From: Antarcticimicrobium luteum
GTDB lineage: Bacteria; Pseudomonadota; Alphaproteobacteria; Rhodobacterales; Rhodobacteraceae
Length of the DNA: 41,784 nucleotides
Direction of reading: 5' to 3'
Assembly: GCF_004358185.1 (NCBI RefSeq)
Contig: NZ_SMUV01000044.1
Location: 1-41,784, forward strand
In this document: positions 1-9,060 of the stretch, piece after piece
Layout: each line of letters begins with the position of its first letter
Numbering within the stretch: position 1 is the first letter of the stretch
Notes under the pieces: generated by a model
Database searches by the model: none
Told to the model about the DNA's origin: nothing
Seen by the model: only the letters and a program-made list of their open reading frames with translations
Translations under genes and position numbers: made by a program

Positions 1-105
1 GGCCCCGAGCGCTGGAAACAGCGCAGCAAGACATTTCCCGGCATCGCCGCCGCCATGGCGGACCAATGGGGCGGATGGGCGATGGGCAAGGAGGCTGTGG
101 CATGA
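1..105 (+). CDS. 3' end of an unrecognised gene (element-associated)
   Basis: Frame 1 is open from the first base of the window to a TGA at 103-105 and gives the last 34 residues of a protein ending in WGGWAMGKEAVA. I do not recognise the family from this tail. Its stop overlaps an ATG (ATGA at 102-105), and it is co-directional with the excisionase-like and integrase genes, so it is probably the last large gene of the integrated element, often a replication or phage-type protein. That function is inference only. Coding status rests on the open frame and the coupled downstream start. Confidence 0.5.
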   Translation, partial: GPERWKQRSKTFPGIAAAMADQWGGWAMGKEAVA

Positions 106-239
106 GCACCGGAAACACATCGAGCATCACCGCAGCCATCGTAACAATGAGCGGGGGCCGCGAACAGCGGGCAGGAGACCGTGCACCAGGGTGCCGGCAA
201 GATCAGCAAGACGGAGGACTGATCCATGGCGGTGCATGA
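102..239 (+). CDS. Small ORF coupled to the upstream gene (45 aa)
   Basis: An ATG at 102 overlaps the stop of the preceding gene by four bases (ATGA), the usual geometry of translational coupling. The 45-residue product is polar, has no recognisable domain and overlaps the first 14 bases of the excisionase-like gene. A strong ribosome binding site for that next gene (GGAGGA at 213-218) lies inside it. It may be a real small element gene or only a coupling leader. Nothing in its sequence suggests a function. Confidence 0.35.
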   Translation: MSTGNTSSITAAIVTMSGGREQRAGDRAPGCRQDQQDGGLIHGGA

Positions 240-531
240 CACCCCAAGACCATTCACCCCGGACAGCCTGGCCGCGCGCTGGGATTGCAGTGCCGAGACG
301 GTGCGCCAGCTTGTCCACCGCAGGGAGTTGCGCGGATTTCGCGTCGGGCGCATGATCCGGATTCCAGCCGATGCCGCTGAGGAATACGAATGTCAGACAT
401 CCCAATCGGACGCCTGCGCGGCGGCTTCTGCGTCTACTGGCCAGATCCTGAGACGGGAAAGCGAAAGCGTTATCAGCTTGAGGCACGCACCAGAGCGCAG
501 GCAGAGGCCGAAGGCCGCGACAGATACCTGA
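226..531 (+). CDS. Excisionase-like helix-turn-helix DNA-binding protein
   Basis: The first 55 residues form a compact winged-helix/HTH unit of the MerR/excisionase (HTH_17) type: the SLAARWDCSAETVRQLV helix pair is followed by RGFRVGRMIRIPADAAEEY. Proteins of this kind are encoded next to tyrosine integrases and direct excision or choose the integration direction. GGAGGA seven bases before the ATG fixes the start. The gene overlaps the integrase by about 140 bases. Residues after about 56 are low in complexity and may matter less than the overlapping integrase frame. It belongs to the integrated element at the left edge. Confidence 0.7.
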   Translation: MAVHDTPRPFTPDSLAARWDCSAETVRQLVHRRELRGFRVGRMIRIPADAAEEYECQTSQSDACAAASASTGQILRRESESVISLRHAPERRQRPKAATDT

Positions 532-1398
532 AAGAGACCGCCCCGCGCGGGCGGCTCACTGTAGGCCAGATATGGGCCTCCTACATCGATCACCTCGGCA
601 CCAAGCCGACGGCCAAGACAATGAGCTATACAGGCCGCGCGATCCTGCCATTTCGGCGCACTGCGGCCGGACCAGATCACGATCAGGGATTGCCGGGACT
701 ACCTCTCTGACCGCATCGCGGCAGGCCGGAAGATCGGCAGCGTACATACCGAGCTCGGGCATCTGCGCAGCGCCCTTCGCTGGGCTCGCAAGCACAACCT
801 GATCGACCATGTGCCGCCGATCGAGCTGCCGCCAAAACCGGACAGCGACGTGCGCCCGCTCAGCGACGCACAGGTGCGCGCCCTGCTGGATGGGTGCCAT
901 GCGCCCCACATCCGGCTCGCCGTGGTCCTCCTGCTGGCCACCGGCGCGCGGGTGAGCGCGGTGCTGGACCTCACATGGGACAGGATCGACTTCGAGCGCG
1001 GCGGGATAGATTTGCGTTTGCCGGACGGCGTGACGCGCAAAGGGCGCGCGGTCGTGCCGATGAACCGCATGGCTCGCGCAGCGCTGGAAACGGCATATCG
1101 CGCGCGGCTGACTGTCTATGTGATCGAGTGGGCCGGGGGCCGCGTCAAGTCTATCCGCAAGGGTTACAGCGCGGCGCTGGACAGGGCCAAGATCGGTCAG
1201 GCGAACATTCACCAGATCCGGCATTCGGTCGCGGTGCGAATGCTGGCCGCCGGTCAGCCCATCGAGAAGGTTTCGCAGTACCTCGGGCACTCGAACACGG
1301 CGATCACCTACAAGACTTATGCCAGGTTCATGCCTGACCACATGGCTGATGCGGCAGAGATTCTTGACTTCGATGAGCCTCGAAAAGTGGTTCTCTAG
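390..1398 (+). pseudogene. int: Tyrosine-recombinase integrase, split by a frameshift
   Basis: The N-terminal part (from ATG 390, starting MSDIPIGRLRGGFCVYW) carries the DNA-binding arm and the start of the core-binding SAM-like domain. The reading frame then shifts at 652-660: the text continues in frame 1 as LRPDQITIRDCRDYLSD and runs to TAG 1396-1398. One extra T, or a loss of two, in the TTT run near 653-655 explains it. The catalytic domain is complete: Arg in TGARVSAVLDLTW, HxxR in HQIRHSVAV, His in YLGHSNT and Tyr in YKTYARF. As written, the gene cannot make a full-length integrase. A sequencing error in a short homopolymer is the other explanation. An internal ATG at 811 could at most yield the catalytic domain alone. 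Its position next to a tRNA 3' end fits a tRNA-targeting integrase. Confidence 0.85.
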
Positions 1399-1451
1399 GT
1401 TCAGTGAACCAAGGAGCACTTCGCAAAATCACCGTAAGTCTTTAAAATTAT

Positions 1452-1527
<76 letters not shown>

Positions 1528-1644
1528 CTGGCGCCGTGCTTATCCATTCCCGGCGGGCGAGGCAAGCCATCCGGCGCACCGCATTTTCCGAGATCAGACT
1601 CTCCCCGGGACGCTCTGCGGGGACATGGCAACGGACAGGGAAAA

Positions 1645-1719
1645 TGGTGGGTGATAAGAGATTCGAACTCCTGACATCTTCGATGTGAACGAAGCGCTCT
1701 ACCACTGAGCTAATCACCC
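1645..1719 (-). tRNA. tRNA-Val(CAC)
   Basis: A second valine tRNA lies 117 bases upstream (in transcript sense) of the UAC isoacceptor. The acceptor is GGGTGAT/ATCACCC, the anticodon arm is CTTCG-TTCACAT-CGAAG with anticodon CAC, the T loop reads TTCGAAT, and CCA is encoded. It is 75 nt long. The two genes are alike along most of their length and probably arose by duplication. They may be co-transcribed. Confidence 0.96.
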
Positions 1720-1850
1720 GTGCGAGCGGGATTTATACAAGCTTTCCGCCACGTGCAAGCCCCTATCGGGCAGAATATCGCGGCTCGTGCCTGCGCCGCG
1801 GGCATCGGGTATGGATCCTGCGATCCGGGGGGGTCCTGCCGCGTTCCGGG

Positions 1851-2237
1851 CTATTCGTCCGGGTCGCCGGCGGTGTCCGGTAGCCGGCCCTGGCGCAGCT
1901 TGCAGACGACGATGCGGCGTCCGTTCTTTTCCTCGATCCGGTTGATGCGGAGTTTGCCCATCGGCGCCAGGTTCAGCCCGCGCCCCTCGGCCAGCGCCTC
2001 GCCCAGCACGGCGAGCATCGCCTCGATCACCGGCTTGGCGTCGCGCTTCTTGATCTCGCAGCGCTCCAGCACCGCCGCGATCAAGTCCTGCTTGCGCAGG
2101 TCCGGGCGGGCCATGCCGGGTTCGGATATGCGCACCAGCGACGGTTCCGCCGGGGCGGTCTGCGGGGCGACGTCCGGGGCGGTCCTGGCCGGAGCTGCCG
2201 CCGATACCGTGGTTGCGGGTTTCTCGGGTGCCGTCAT
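1851..2237 (-). CDS. HU/IHF-family DNA-binding protein
   Basis: A 128-residue protein. Residues 1-45 are an Ala/Pro-rich, presumably flexible tail. From about residue 46 (DLRKQDLIAAVLERCEIKKRDAKPV) it shows the helical dimerisation half of the bacterial HU/IHF fold, followed by GRGLNLAPMGKLRINRIEEKNGRRIVVCKL in the place of the beta-arm region. Such proteins bind and bend DNA as dimers in the nucleoid. The ATG at 2237 was chosen because AGGGGGA sits nine bases upstream and the family-like sequence starts soon after; the longer open frame has no family support. It lies just downstream of lon in the same direction, behind the lon terminator, so it probably has its own promoter. Confidence 0.85.
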   Translation of the reverse strand: MTAPEKPATTVSAAAPARTAPDVAPQTAPAEPSLVRISEPGMARPDLRKQDLIAAVLERCEIKKRDAKPVIEAMLAVLGEALAEGRGLNLAPMGKLRINRIEEKNGRRIVVCKLRQGRLPDTAGDPDE

Positions 2238-2366
2238 CTTACTGTCCCCCTGCCATCGGTTTGCCTGCCGCCATCCTAGCCGCCCGTCTGCGCCATGACC
2301 AGAAGCGGCGCACCCCGACAGCTCCGAAAGCCCCCTGCACCGAGGCCGGAGCCCTTCAACGACAAA

Positions 2367-2388
2367 GGGCGGACCCGAAGGTCCGCCC
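2367..2388 (-). terminator. lon transcription terminator
   Basis: A perfect nine-base-pair stem (GGGCGGACC/GGTCCGCCC) lies 31 bases past the lon stop. On the minus strand its loop is the stable TTCG tetraloop closed by C-G. A short TTTG tail follows. Good hairpin, weak U-tract. Confidence 0.75.
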
Positions 2389-2418
2389 CGATCATCGTCA
2401 CAAAGCCTGCAAGGCTGC

Positions 2419-4830
2419 TCAGTGCGCGGTCGCGCCGACCCCATCCTCGGGCCGTAGTGCGGCGCGGGCTGCAGCGGCCTCTTCCTCGGCCGCCTCGTCC
2501 CATTCCACCGGCTCGGGCTGATGCACCAGCGCCAGTTTCAGCACCTCCGACACGTGGCTGACCGGGATGATCTCCAGCCCCTCCTTCACGTTGTCCGGGA
2601 TCTCCGGCAGATCCTTTTCGTTCTCTTCCGGGATCAGCACCGTCTTGATGCCGCCGCGCAGGGCCGCCAGCAGTTTCTCCTTCAGCCCGCCGATGGCGGT
2701 GGCATTGCCGCGCAGGGTGACCTCGCCGGTCATGGCGATGTCCTTGCGCACCGGGATCTGGGTCAGCACCGACACGATCGCCGTGACCATCGCCAGGCCG
2801 GCCGAGGGGCCGTCCTTGGGGGTGGCGCCGTCAGGCACGTGCACGTGGATGTCCCAGCGGTCGAAACGCGGCGGCTTGATGCCGAGCTGCGGGCTGACCG
2901 AACGGACATAGGACGAGGCCGCCTCGATCGATTCCTTCATCACCTCGCCCAGCTTGCCGGTGGTCTTCATCCGGCCCTTGCCGGGCAGGCGCAGCGCCTC
3001 GATCGACAGCAGCTCGCCGCCGACGCTGGTATAGGCCAGCCCGGTGACCACGCCGACCTGATCCTCCTTCTCGGCCAGGCCATAGCGATACTTCTGCACG
3101 CCGAGGAATTCGTCGAGATTGTCGCCTGTCACGGTGACGCTCTCGGCCTCTTTGCGGATGATCCGGGTCAGCGCCTTGCGGCAGATCTTGGCGATCTCGC
3201 GCTCCAGGTTCCGCACCCCCGCCTCGCGGGTGTAGGTGCGGATGATCCCCGTCAGCGCGTCATCGGTCAGATCGAACTCCTTGGCCTTGAGCCCGTGGTT
3301 CTTGATCTGCTTCGGCACCAGATGGGCCTTGGCGATCTCGTGCTTTTCATCCTCGGTATAGCCTGCCAGCGGGATGATCTCCATCCGGTCGAGCAGCGGC
3401 CCGGGCATGTTGTAGCTGTTCGAGGTGGTCAGGAACATCACGTCCGACAGATCGTATTCCACCTCCAGATAGTGGTCCACGAAGGACGAGTTCTGTTCCG
3501 GGTCCAGCACCTCCAGCATCGCCGAGGCAGGATCGCCGCGGAAATCCTGGCCCATCTTGTCGATCTCGTCGAGCAGGATCAGCGGATTGGTGGTCTTGGC
3601 CTTTTTCAGCGCCTGAATGATCTTGCCGGGCATCGAGCCGATATAGGTCCGGCGGTGACCGCGGATCTCGCTCTCGTCGCGCACCCCGCCAAGGCTGATT
3701 CGAATGAACTCGCGCCCGGTGGCGCGCGCCACCGACTTGCCCAGCGAGGTCTTGCCGACGCCCGGAGGGCCGACCAGGCACATGATCGGGCCCTTGAGCT
3801 TTTTCGAACGCTGCTGCACCGCGAGATATTCGACAATCCGCTCCTTGACCTTCTCAAGGCCGTAGTGGTCGTGATCGAGGATGTCCTGCGCGCGGCTGAG
3901 ATCCTTTTTCACCCGGGATCTGGTGCCCCACGGGATCGACAGCATCCAGTCGAGATAGTTGCGCACAACGGTGGCCTCGGCCGACATCGGCGACATGTTC
4001 TTGAGCTTTTTCAGCTCGCCCTCGGCCTTTTCGCGGGCCTCCTTGGACAGCTTGGTCTCGGCGATGCGCGTCTCAAGCTCGGCAATCTCGCCCTCGCCCT
4101 CTTCGCCGTCGCCCAACTCCTTCTGAATGGCCTTCATCTGCTCATTCAGATAATATTCGCGCTGGGTCTTCTCCATCTGGGATTTGACCCGGGTCTTGAT
4201 CTTCTTCTCGACCTGCAGAACGCTCATCTCGCCCTGCATCAGCCCATAGACCTTTTCCAGCCGCTCGGAGATCGAGAGGGTTTCAAGCAGTTCCTGCTTG
4301 CGGTCCACGTCGATGCCCAGATGACCGGCGATCAGATCGGCGAGCTTGGCCGGATCGGTGCTTTCGCCAACCGCCGCCAGCGCCTCTTCGGGGATATTCT
4401 TGCGCACCTTGGCATAGCGCTCGAATTCATCGACCACAGTGCGCAACAGCGCCTCGGTGGTGGTCATGTCGCCCGGCATCTCGGTCAGATACTCGGCGCG
4501 CGCCTCGAAAAAGGACTCGTTGTCCAGAAATTCGGTGATGCGCACCCGCGCCTGACCCTCGACCAGCACCTTGACGGTGCCATCGGGCAGTTTCAGCAGT
4601 TGCAGCACATTGGCCAGCACGCCGGCCTTGTAGATGCCGTCGATCTCGGGATCGTCCTCGGCCGGGTCGATCTGGCTGGACAGCAGGATCTGCTTGTCGT
4701 CCGCCATCACCTCTTCCAGCGCCCGAACGGATTTCTCCCGCCCCACGAAAAGCGGCACGATCATGTGGGGAAACACCACAATGTCGCGCAGCGGCAGAAC
4801 GGGATAGGAGGAATTGAGGGGCTCTTGCAT
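2419..4830 (-). CDS. lon: ATP-dependent Lon protease
   Basis: An 803-residue LonA, the usual length. It degrades misfolded and regulatory proteins in the cytoplasm as a ring-shaped hexamer. The N-terminal substrate-binding LON domain covers about residues 8-205 ([23 protein letters not shown]), followed by a coiled coil. The AAA+ module has Walker A GPPGVGKT at 354-361 and Walker B LILLDEID at 417-424. The C-terminal protease domain has Ser676 (in PKDGPSAG) and Lys717 (in GGLKEK), the Ser-Lys dyad. The start at 4830 has AAGGA seven bases upstream. The gene is preceded by an RpoH-type promoter and followed by a hairpin terminator, so it is probably a single-gene heat-shock unit; rpoH itself lies at 32.5 kb. 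Confidence 0.98.
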   Translation of the reverse strand: MQEPLNSSYPVLPLRDIVVFPHMIVPLFVGREKSVRALEEVMADDKQILLSSQIDPAEDDPEIDGIYKAGVLANVLQLLKLPDGTVKVLVEGQARVRITEFLDNESFFEARAEYLTEMPGDMTTTEALLRTVVDEFERYAKVRKNIPEEALAAVGESTDPAKLADLIAGHLGIDVDRKQELLETLSISERLEKVYGLMQGEMSVLQVEKKIKTRVKSQMEKTQREYYLNEQMKAIQKELGDGEEGEGEIAELETRIAETKLSKEAREKAEGELKKLKNMSPMSAEATVVRNYLDWMLSIPWGTRSRVKKDLSRAQDILDHDHYGLEKVKERIVEYLAVQQRSKKLKGPIMCLVGPPGVGKTSLGKSVARATGREFIRISLGGVRDESEIRGHRRTYIGSMPGKIIQALKKAKTTNPLILLDEIDKMGQDFRGDPASAMLEVLDPEQNSSFVDHYLEVEYDLSDVMFLTTSNSYNMPGPLLDRMEIIPLAGYTEDEKHEIAKAHLVPKQIKNHGLKAKEFDLTDDALTGIIRTYTREAGVRNLEREIAKICRKALTRIIRKEAESVTVTGDNLDEFLGVQKYRYGLAEKEDQVGVVTGLAYTSVGGELLSIEALRLPGKGRMKTTGKLGEVMKESIEAASSYVRSVSPQLGIKPPRFDRWDIHVHVPDGATPKDGPSAGLAMVTAIVSVLTQIPVRKDIAMTGEVTLRGNATAIGGLKEKLLAALRGGIKTVLIPEENEKDLPEIPDNVKEGLEIIPVSHVSEVLKLALVHQPEPVEWDEAAEEEAAAARAALRPEDGVGATAH

Positions 4831-4906
4831 GCTCGGTCCTTGTTTTTGGCAAGACGTCCGGCCCCTGAATCAGGCAGCGCGGGGCGTCTCCTCTTACGGA
4901 TTAGTA

Positions 4907-4935
4907 ATCTGGGGCACATACCCCGGGGTTTCAAG
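4907..4935 (-). promoter_or_regulatory. RpoH (sigma-32) heat-shock promoter of lon
   Basis: On the minus strand CTTGAAA (4929-4935) is followed after 14 bases by CCCCAGAT (4907-4914). This matches the sigma-32 consensus (CTTGAAA, 13-15 bases, CCCCATnT) at all but one informative position. Transcription would start near 4900 and give a leader of about 70 bases to the lon ATG at 4830. Confidence 0.8.
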
Positions 4936-5061
4936 CGCGCATTGCGTCCCCGGGCGGCCCGCGCCCCGCGCCTGCGCCGGTCCCGGCCCTATGGCTCGCG
5001 CGGGCGGGGACTGATAGGAGGGACATACAGGCATAGGCAGAGCGAGGCAGGAGCGCGGCAG

Positions 5062-6522
5062 ATGGCCGACAGACTTCAGAGCAAGGCCGGGACACCGGCG
5101 CGGCGGCTGCGCGCGCTGGCGCTGCTGGCCGGCCCGGCGGTGATGGCGGCGGTGTGGCTGGCGCCCGCGCCCGCAGGACTGGCGCCGCCGGCCTGGCATC
5201 TGACCGGACTGACCGCCTGGATGGTGATCTGGTGGATCGGGCAGGCCGCCCCGCTGCCCGCCACCGCGCTGCTGCCGATCCCGCTGATGCCAGCGCTGGG
5301 GATCGCGCCCGCCGCCACGGTCACCGGCCAGTACGGCACCCCGCTGATCTTTCTGTTCCTCGGCGGCTTCCTGATCGCGGCGGCGATGCAGGCCCACGGG
5401 CTGCACCGGCGCATCGCGCTTGCCATCGTCGCGGCGATGGGGGCGGCGCCGCGGCGCATCCTGCTGGGCTTCATGCTGGCCACGGCGGCGCTGTCGATGT
5501 GGATCTCCAACACCGCCAGCACAGTGATGATGTTCGCCGTGGCGCTGCCGGTGATCGACCTTACAGGCGCGCGCAGCGACGATTCCGCGGCGGCGCGCCG
5601 CTTCGGTGTGGCGCTGATGCTGTCGGTGGCCTACTCGGCCTCGATCGGCGGCGTCGGCACGCTGATCGGCACCCCTGGCAACGCGCTGCTGGCCAGCGTT
5701 CTGGCGACCGGCTACGGGATCGAGCTGGGCTTTGGCCGATGGATGCTGGTCGGTCTGCCGGTGGCGGCGGTGATGCTGGCGATCTGCTATCTGCTGCTGA
5801 CGCGGGTGCTTTTTCATTTCGGCGACCTCGGCGCGGCGGGGGCCGATGCGGTGATCGCCGAGGAGCGCCGCGCGCTCGGCCCCATGCGCCGGCCCGAGCG
5901 GCGCGTCGCCGCCATCTTTGCGCTGGCCGCGGCAGGCTGGATGTTCCGCGGCGTGCTGGGCCTGCCGCTGGACGATGCCGGCATCGCAATCGCCGCCGCC
6001 ATCGCCGTCTTTGTCCTGCCCGCCGGCGACGGCAGCGGCGCGCGCCTGCTCGACTGGGCCCATACCCGGACCGTGCCCTGGGGCATCCTGCTGCTGCTCG
6101 GCGGCGGGCTGGCGCTGGCCGCCGGATTCGACGCGACCGGGCTGGCGGGCTGGATCGGCGGAGGTTTTTCAGGTCTCGCCGAGGTGCCGCTCTGGCTGTT
6201 GGTGCTGGCGGTATCAGGTGTCACCCTGATGATCACCGAGGTGACCTCGAACACCGCCGTCACCGCCACCTTTCTGCCCATCCTGGGCGCGGTCGCCACC
6301 GGCATGGGCCTGCCGGTGGAATGGCTGATGGTGCCGGTCGCGCTGGCCTCGTCGATGGCCTTCATGATGCCGGTCGCCACCCCGCCCAACGCCATCGTCT
6401 TCGGCTACGAGGGGCTGCGCATGGGCGACATGATCCGCGCCGGCGTCTGGCTGAACCTGATCGCCACGCTGGTGATCACCGGGGCGATGTGGCTGGTGGT
6501 GCGGCCGGTGCTGGAGCTCTGA
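5062..6522 (+). CDS. SLC13/DASS-family anion symporter
   Basis: A 486-residue, very hydrophobic inner-membrane protein of the divalent anion:sodium symporter family (dicarboxylates or sulfate). It shows the internal two-fold repeat of the family. Each half carries the SNT motif that binds sodium and the carboxylate: ISNTAST at 148-154 and TSNTAVT at 395-401. A conserved Pro/Asn segment (MPVATPPNAIVFG) follows the second. The ATG at 5062 has AGGAG nine bases upstream. The much longer open frame on this strand from 2521 is only the antisense shadow of lon. Substrate is not readable from sequence: dicarboxylate, citrate, sulfate or another anion. It is divergent from lon and convergent with the globin gene. 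Confidence 0.88.
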   Translation: MADRLQSKAGTPARRLRALALLAGPAVMAAVWLAPAPAGLAPPAWHLTGLTAWMVIWWIGQAAPLPATALLPIPLMPALGIAPAATVTGQYGTPLIFLFLGGFLIAAAMQAHGLHRRIALAIVAAMGAAPRRILLGFMLATAALSMWISNTASTVMMFAVALPVIDLTGARSDDSAAARRFGVALMLSVAYSASIGGVGTLIGTPGNALLASVLATGYGIELGFGRWMLVGLPVAAVMLAICYLLLTRVLFHFGDLGAAGADAVIAEERRALGPMRRPERRVAAIFALAAAGWMFRGVLGLPLDDAGIAIAAAIAVFVLPAGDGSGARLLDWAHTRTVPWGILLLLGGGLALAAGFDATGLAGWIGGGFSGLAEVPLWLLVLAVSGVTLMITEVTSNTAVTATFLPILGAVATGMGLPVEWLMVPVALASSMAFMMPVATPPNAIVFGYEGLRMGDMIRAGVWLNLIATLVITGAMWLVVRPVLEL

Positions 6523-6548
6523 GCCCGGCCCACCGCGGCCCGGGGCGC

Positions 6549-6923
6549 TCAGACCCGCATGATCTCTCCCTTGAGCGCATAGGCGATGGCAAGGACGTCG
6601 TTGCGGGTCTGCTCGTCGATGCCATGCGCGGTCAGCGTCGACATGATGTCATCGGTGGCCGCCAGATACTCCTCGGCGCTGATGTTCATGCCGCGATGCG
6701 CCTCGACCATGCCGCGCCCGGTATAGGCCTCCGGCCCGCCGCTGCCGGCGCAGAAAAAATCGCACAGCTGCTGCGAGACGGCCGCCAGGTTGTCCGGGTC
6801 GTCCCGGTAGGGCAGGAACCTGGCCTGGATCACCGGGTTGTTCATATGCGCCTCGACGACGTCGGCGACCAGCGCCTTGATCCCGGCGGCGCTGCCAAGG
6901 CGTTCGTAAAGACTGCGTTCCAT
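6549..6923 (-). CDS. Group 1 truncated hemoglobin
   Basis: A 124-residue 2-on-2 globin. MERSLYERLGSAAGIKALV is the A/B-helix start of the family. His76 in MVEAHRGMNI is the proximal (F8) haem ligand, and YTGRGM precedes it as in other trHb1 proteins. Such globins bind O2 or NO and act in NO detoxification or redox signalling; the role here is inferred only. By my alignment position B10, usually Tyr and important for ligand stabilisation, is Val23. The ATG at 6923 was preferred over the one at 6929 because AGGAGA lies at a normal distance only from the former. Divergent from the HxlR regulator with a palindrome between them. Confidence 0.88.
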   Translation of the reverse strand: MERSLYERLGSAAGIKALVADVVEAHMNNPVIQARFLPYRDDPDNLAAVSQQLCDFFCAGSGGPEAYTGRGMVEAHRGMNISAEEYLAATDDIMSTLTAHGIDEQTRNDVLAIAYALKGEIMRV

Positions 6924-7036
6924 TGTCATTCTCCTGTTTCCCGGTCCGGTACGGAACAATGCGGCATGCTGGCCCTGTCGGGGCGCAGCCGCTGTCCCAT
7001 GGCCGCGATTCTATCCAGCAGGCCCCGGCCGTGATA

Positions 7037-7051
7037 GTACAGGAACTGTAC
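7037..7051. promoter_or_regulatory. Palindromic operator candidate, GTACAG-GAA-CTGTAC
   Basis: A perfect 6+3+6 inverted repeat 40 bases before the HxlR-type gene and 114 bases before the divergent globin gene. A related half (GTACGGAAC) occurs at about 6959. HxlR-family regulators bind short dyads as dimers and often control themselves and a divergent gene, which makes this the natural operator candidate. Confidence 0.5.
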
Positions 7052-7090
7052 CGGCGGACGGTGCCGCACCATCGAAAGGGAATTCCGCGG

Positions 7091-7795
7091 ATGAGCCAGC
7101 AGGGATACAGGCCCGGATACAGGCAGTTCTGCCCGGTGGCGATGGCGGCGGAGGTGCTCTGCACCCGCTGGACCATGGTGCTGCTGCGCGAGCTGGTCGC
7201 CGGTTCGACCCGGTTCAACGATCTGCGCCGAGGGGTGCCGCGGATGTCGCCCAGCCTGCTGTCGCAGCGCCTGCGCGAGTTGGAAGCGGCCGGCATCGTC
7301 ACCCGCCACCCTGTGCCGGATCAGCCGGAGGTTCTGGAATACCGGCTGACCGAGGCCGGGCGCGAGCTGCGCCCGGTGATCGAGGCGTTCGGTTTCTGGG
7401 GCCAGAAATGGGTGGAATCGCAACCCTCGCTGGAGAATCTGGATCCGTCGCTGCTGATGTGGGACATGCGCCGCGGCCTGACCCCCGCGCCCCTGCCCCA
7501 GCGGCGCGTCGTGGTCCAGTTCCGTTACCCCGAACTTGCCGCCTCCAAACGCGACTGGTGGCTGGTGGTCGAGGCCGACGGCACCGTCGATCTGTGCCAG
7601 TCGCATCCCGGTTTCGAGGTCGACCTCTACGTAACCACCGATCTGCGGACCATGACGGCAATCTGGATGGGGTTGACCACGGTTTCGGGCGCGTCAGACG
7701 ACATCGAGCTCGACGGCGACCCCGCCATCGCGCGCAGCATTCAGGACTGGCTGGGCCTCAGTCCGTTCGCCACCGAACGCAAACGGGTGCCGTGA
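7091..7795 (+). CDS. HxlR-family regulator with C-terminal SCP2-like domain
   Basis: A 234-residue protein. Residues 5-100 form the HxlR (DUF24) winged helix: FCPVAMAAEVLCTRWTMVLLREL, then FNDLRRGVPRMSPSLLSQRLRELEAAGIV and an RLTEAGREL wing. The Cys at position 14 is where redox- or electrophile-sensing HxlR proteins carry theirs. Residues 130-234 resemble the SCP2 sterol-carrier fold (LYVTTDLRTMTAIWMG and ELDGDPAIARSIQDWLGLS), a possible ligand pocket. The ATG at 7091 follows AAAGGGA. Expected to control itself and the divergent globin through the palindrome at 7037. Confidence 0.87.
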   Translation: MSQQGYRPGYRQFCPVAMAAEVLCTRWTMVLLRELVAGSTRFNDLRRGVPRMSPSLLSQRLRELEAAGIVTRHPVPDQPEVLEYRLTEAGRELRPVIEAFGFWGQKWVESQPSLENLDPSLLMWDMRRGLTPAPLPQRRVVVQFRYPELAASKRDWWLVVEADGTVDLCQSHPGFEVDLYVTTDLRTMTAIWMGLTTVSGASDDIELDGDPAIARSIQDWLGLSPFATERKRVP

Positions 7796-7807
7796 CAGCG
7801 CAGGTCG

Positions 7808-8938
7808 TCACAGCGGTTCGATATCGCCCTCTGCCCGCTGCGCGTGGAACTCCGCCTCCCAGGCGTCGAACCGCCCGCCGCCGATGGCCTCGCGCATGCC
7901 CTGCATCAGCTCCTGGAAATAATGCAGGTTGTGCCAGGTCAGCAGCATCGACGAGATGATCTCCTGGCTGCGGAACACATGGTGCAGATAGGCGCGCGAA
8001 TAGTTGCGGCACGCAGGACAGGTACATTGCTCGTCCAGCGGCCGCGGATCGTCCTGATGCCGCGCATTCTTGATGTTCAGAACCCCGTGGCGGGTGAACA
8101 CCTGCCCGGTGCGCCCCGAGCGCGATGGCAGCACGCAATCCATCATGTCCACACCGCGCTTGACCGCGCCGACGATATCGTCGGGCTTGCCCACGCCCAT
8201 CAGGTAACGGGGCCGGTCCACCGGCAGCATCTCGGGCGCATAGTCGAGGCACTCGAACATCGCCTCCTGCCCCTCGCCCACCGCCAGCCCGCCGATGGCG
8301 TAGCCCTCGAAGCCGATCGCCTTCAGCGCCTCGGCGCTTTCCTCGCGCATGTCGCGCTCCAGCCCGCCCTGCTGGATGCCGAAGAGCGCATGGCCGGGAC
8401 GATCCCCAAACGCCTCGCGCGACCGCGCCGCCCAGCGCATCGACAGGCGCATCGAGGCCGCGATGCGGTCGCGGTCGGCCGGCAGCGCCGGGCATTCGTC
8501 GAAACACATCACGATATCACTGCCCAGAAGGCGCTGGATCTCCATCGACCGTTCCGGGCTGAGGTGATGTTTCGAGCCGTCGATATGGGATTTGAAGGTG
8601 ACCCCCTCCTCGGTCAGCTTGCGCAGGCTCGCCAGGCTCATCACCTGAAAGCCGCCGCTGTCGGTAAGGATCGGCTTTGACCAGTTCATGAACCGGTGCA
8701 GCCCGCCCAGCCGGTCGATCCGCTCGGCGGTGGGGCGCAGCATCAGGTGATAGGTATTGCCCAGCAGGATGTCGGCCCCGGTCGCCGCCACGCTTTCCGG
8801 CATCATCGCCTTGACCGTCGCCGCCGTGCCCACCGGCATGAAGGCCGGCGTGCGGATCGCCCCGCGCGGGGTGTCGATCACGCCACTGCGCGCCTTGCCG
8901 TCGGTGGCGCCTAGCTGAAAGGAAAATCGTGTCGTCAT
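7808..8938 (-). CDS. tgt: Queuine tRNA-ribosyltransferase
   Basis: A 376-residue TIM-barrel enzyme that exchanges guanine for the queuosine precursor preQ1 at position 34 of tRNAs with GUN anticodons. The DSGGFQ active-site loop carries Asp93. The nucleophile is Asp267 in [13 protein letters not shown]. The zinc site is Cys305, Cys307, Cys310 and His336 (CTCPAC ... TWHNLHY). The ATG at 8938 begins the family N-terminus MTTRFSF. It stops 12 bases from the convergent HxlR-type gene. No queA or other queuosine gene is adjacent in the window. Confidence 0.97.
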   Translation of the reverse strand: MTTRFSFQLGATDGKARSGVIDTPRGAIRTPAFMPVGTAATVKAMMPESVAATGADILLGNTYHLMLRPTAERIDRLGGLHRFMNWSKPILTDSGGFQVMSLASLRKLTEEGVTFKSHIDGSKHHLSPERSMEIQRLLGSDIVMCFDECPALPADRDRIAASMRLSMRWAARSREAFGDRPGHALFGIQQGGLERDMREESAEALKAIGFEGYAIGGLAVGEGQEAMFECLDYAPEMLPVDRPRYLMGVGKPDDIVGAVKRGVDMMDCVLPSRSGRTGQVFTRHGVLNIKNARHQDDPRPLDEQCTCPACRNYSRAYLHHVFRSQEIISSMLLTWHNLHYFQELMQGMREAIGGGRFDAWEAEFHAQRAEGDIEPL

Positions 8939-9060
8939 CGCGCGGGGCCCTTCTGTGTCAGCGCCGGTATTGCGGCAAAGGCGCCGCGCTGGCAAGGGCC
9001 TGAGCCTGCGCAGTCCGCCGCCTCTTGCATTCCGCACCGGCGCGGGTCACCAAAGCCGCC

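Noticed and set aside
1720-2298. Plus-strand frame opposite the HU-like gene
   Set aside because: Ser/Arg-rich shadow of the HU-family gene with no family match.
2521-6522. A very long open frame (1333 codons) on the plus strand
   Set aside because: Its first two thirds are antisense to lon and rich in His/Gln/Arg, as expected for a shadow frame. Only the part from 5062 is a real transporter gene.
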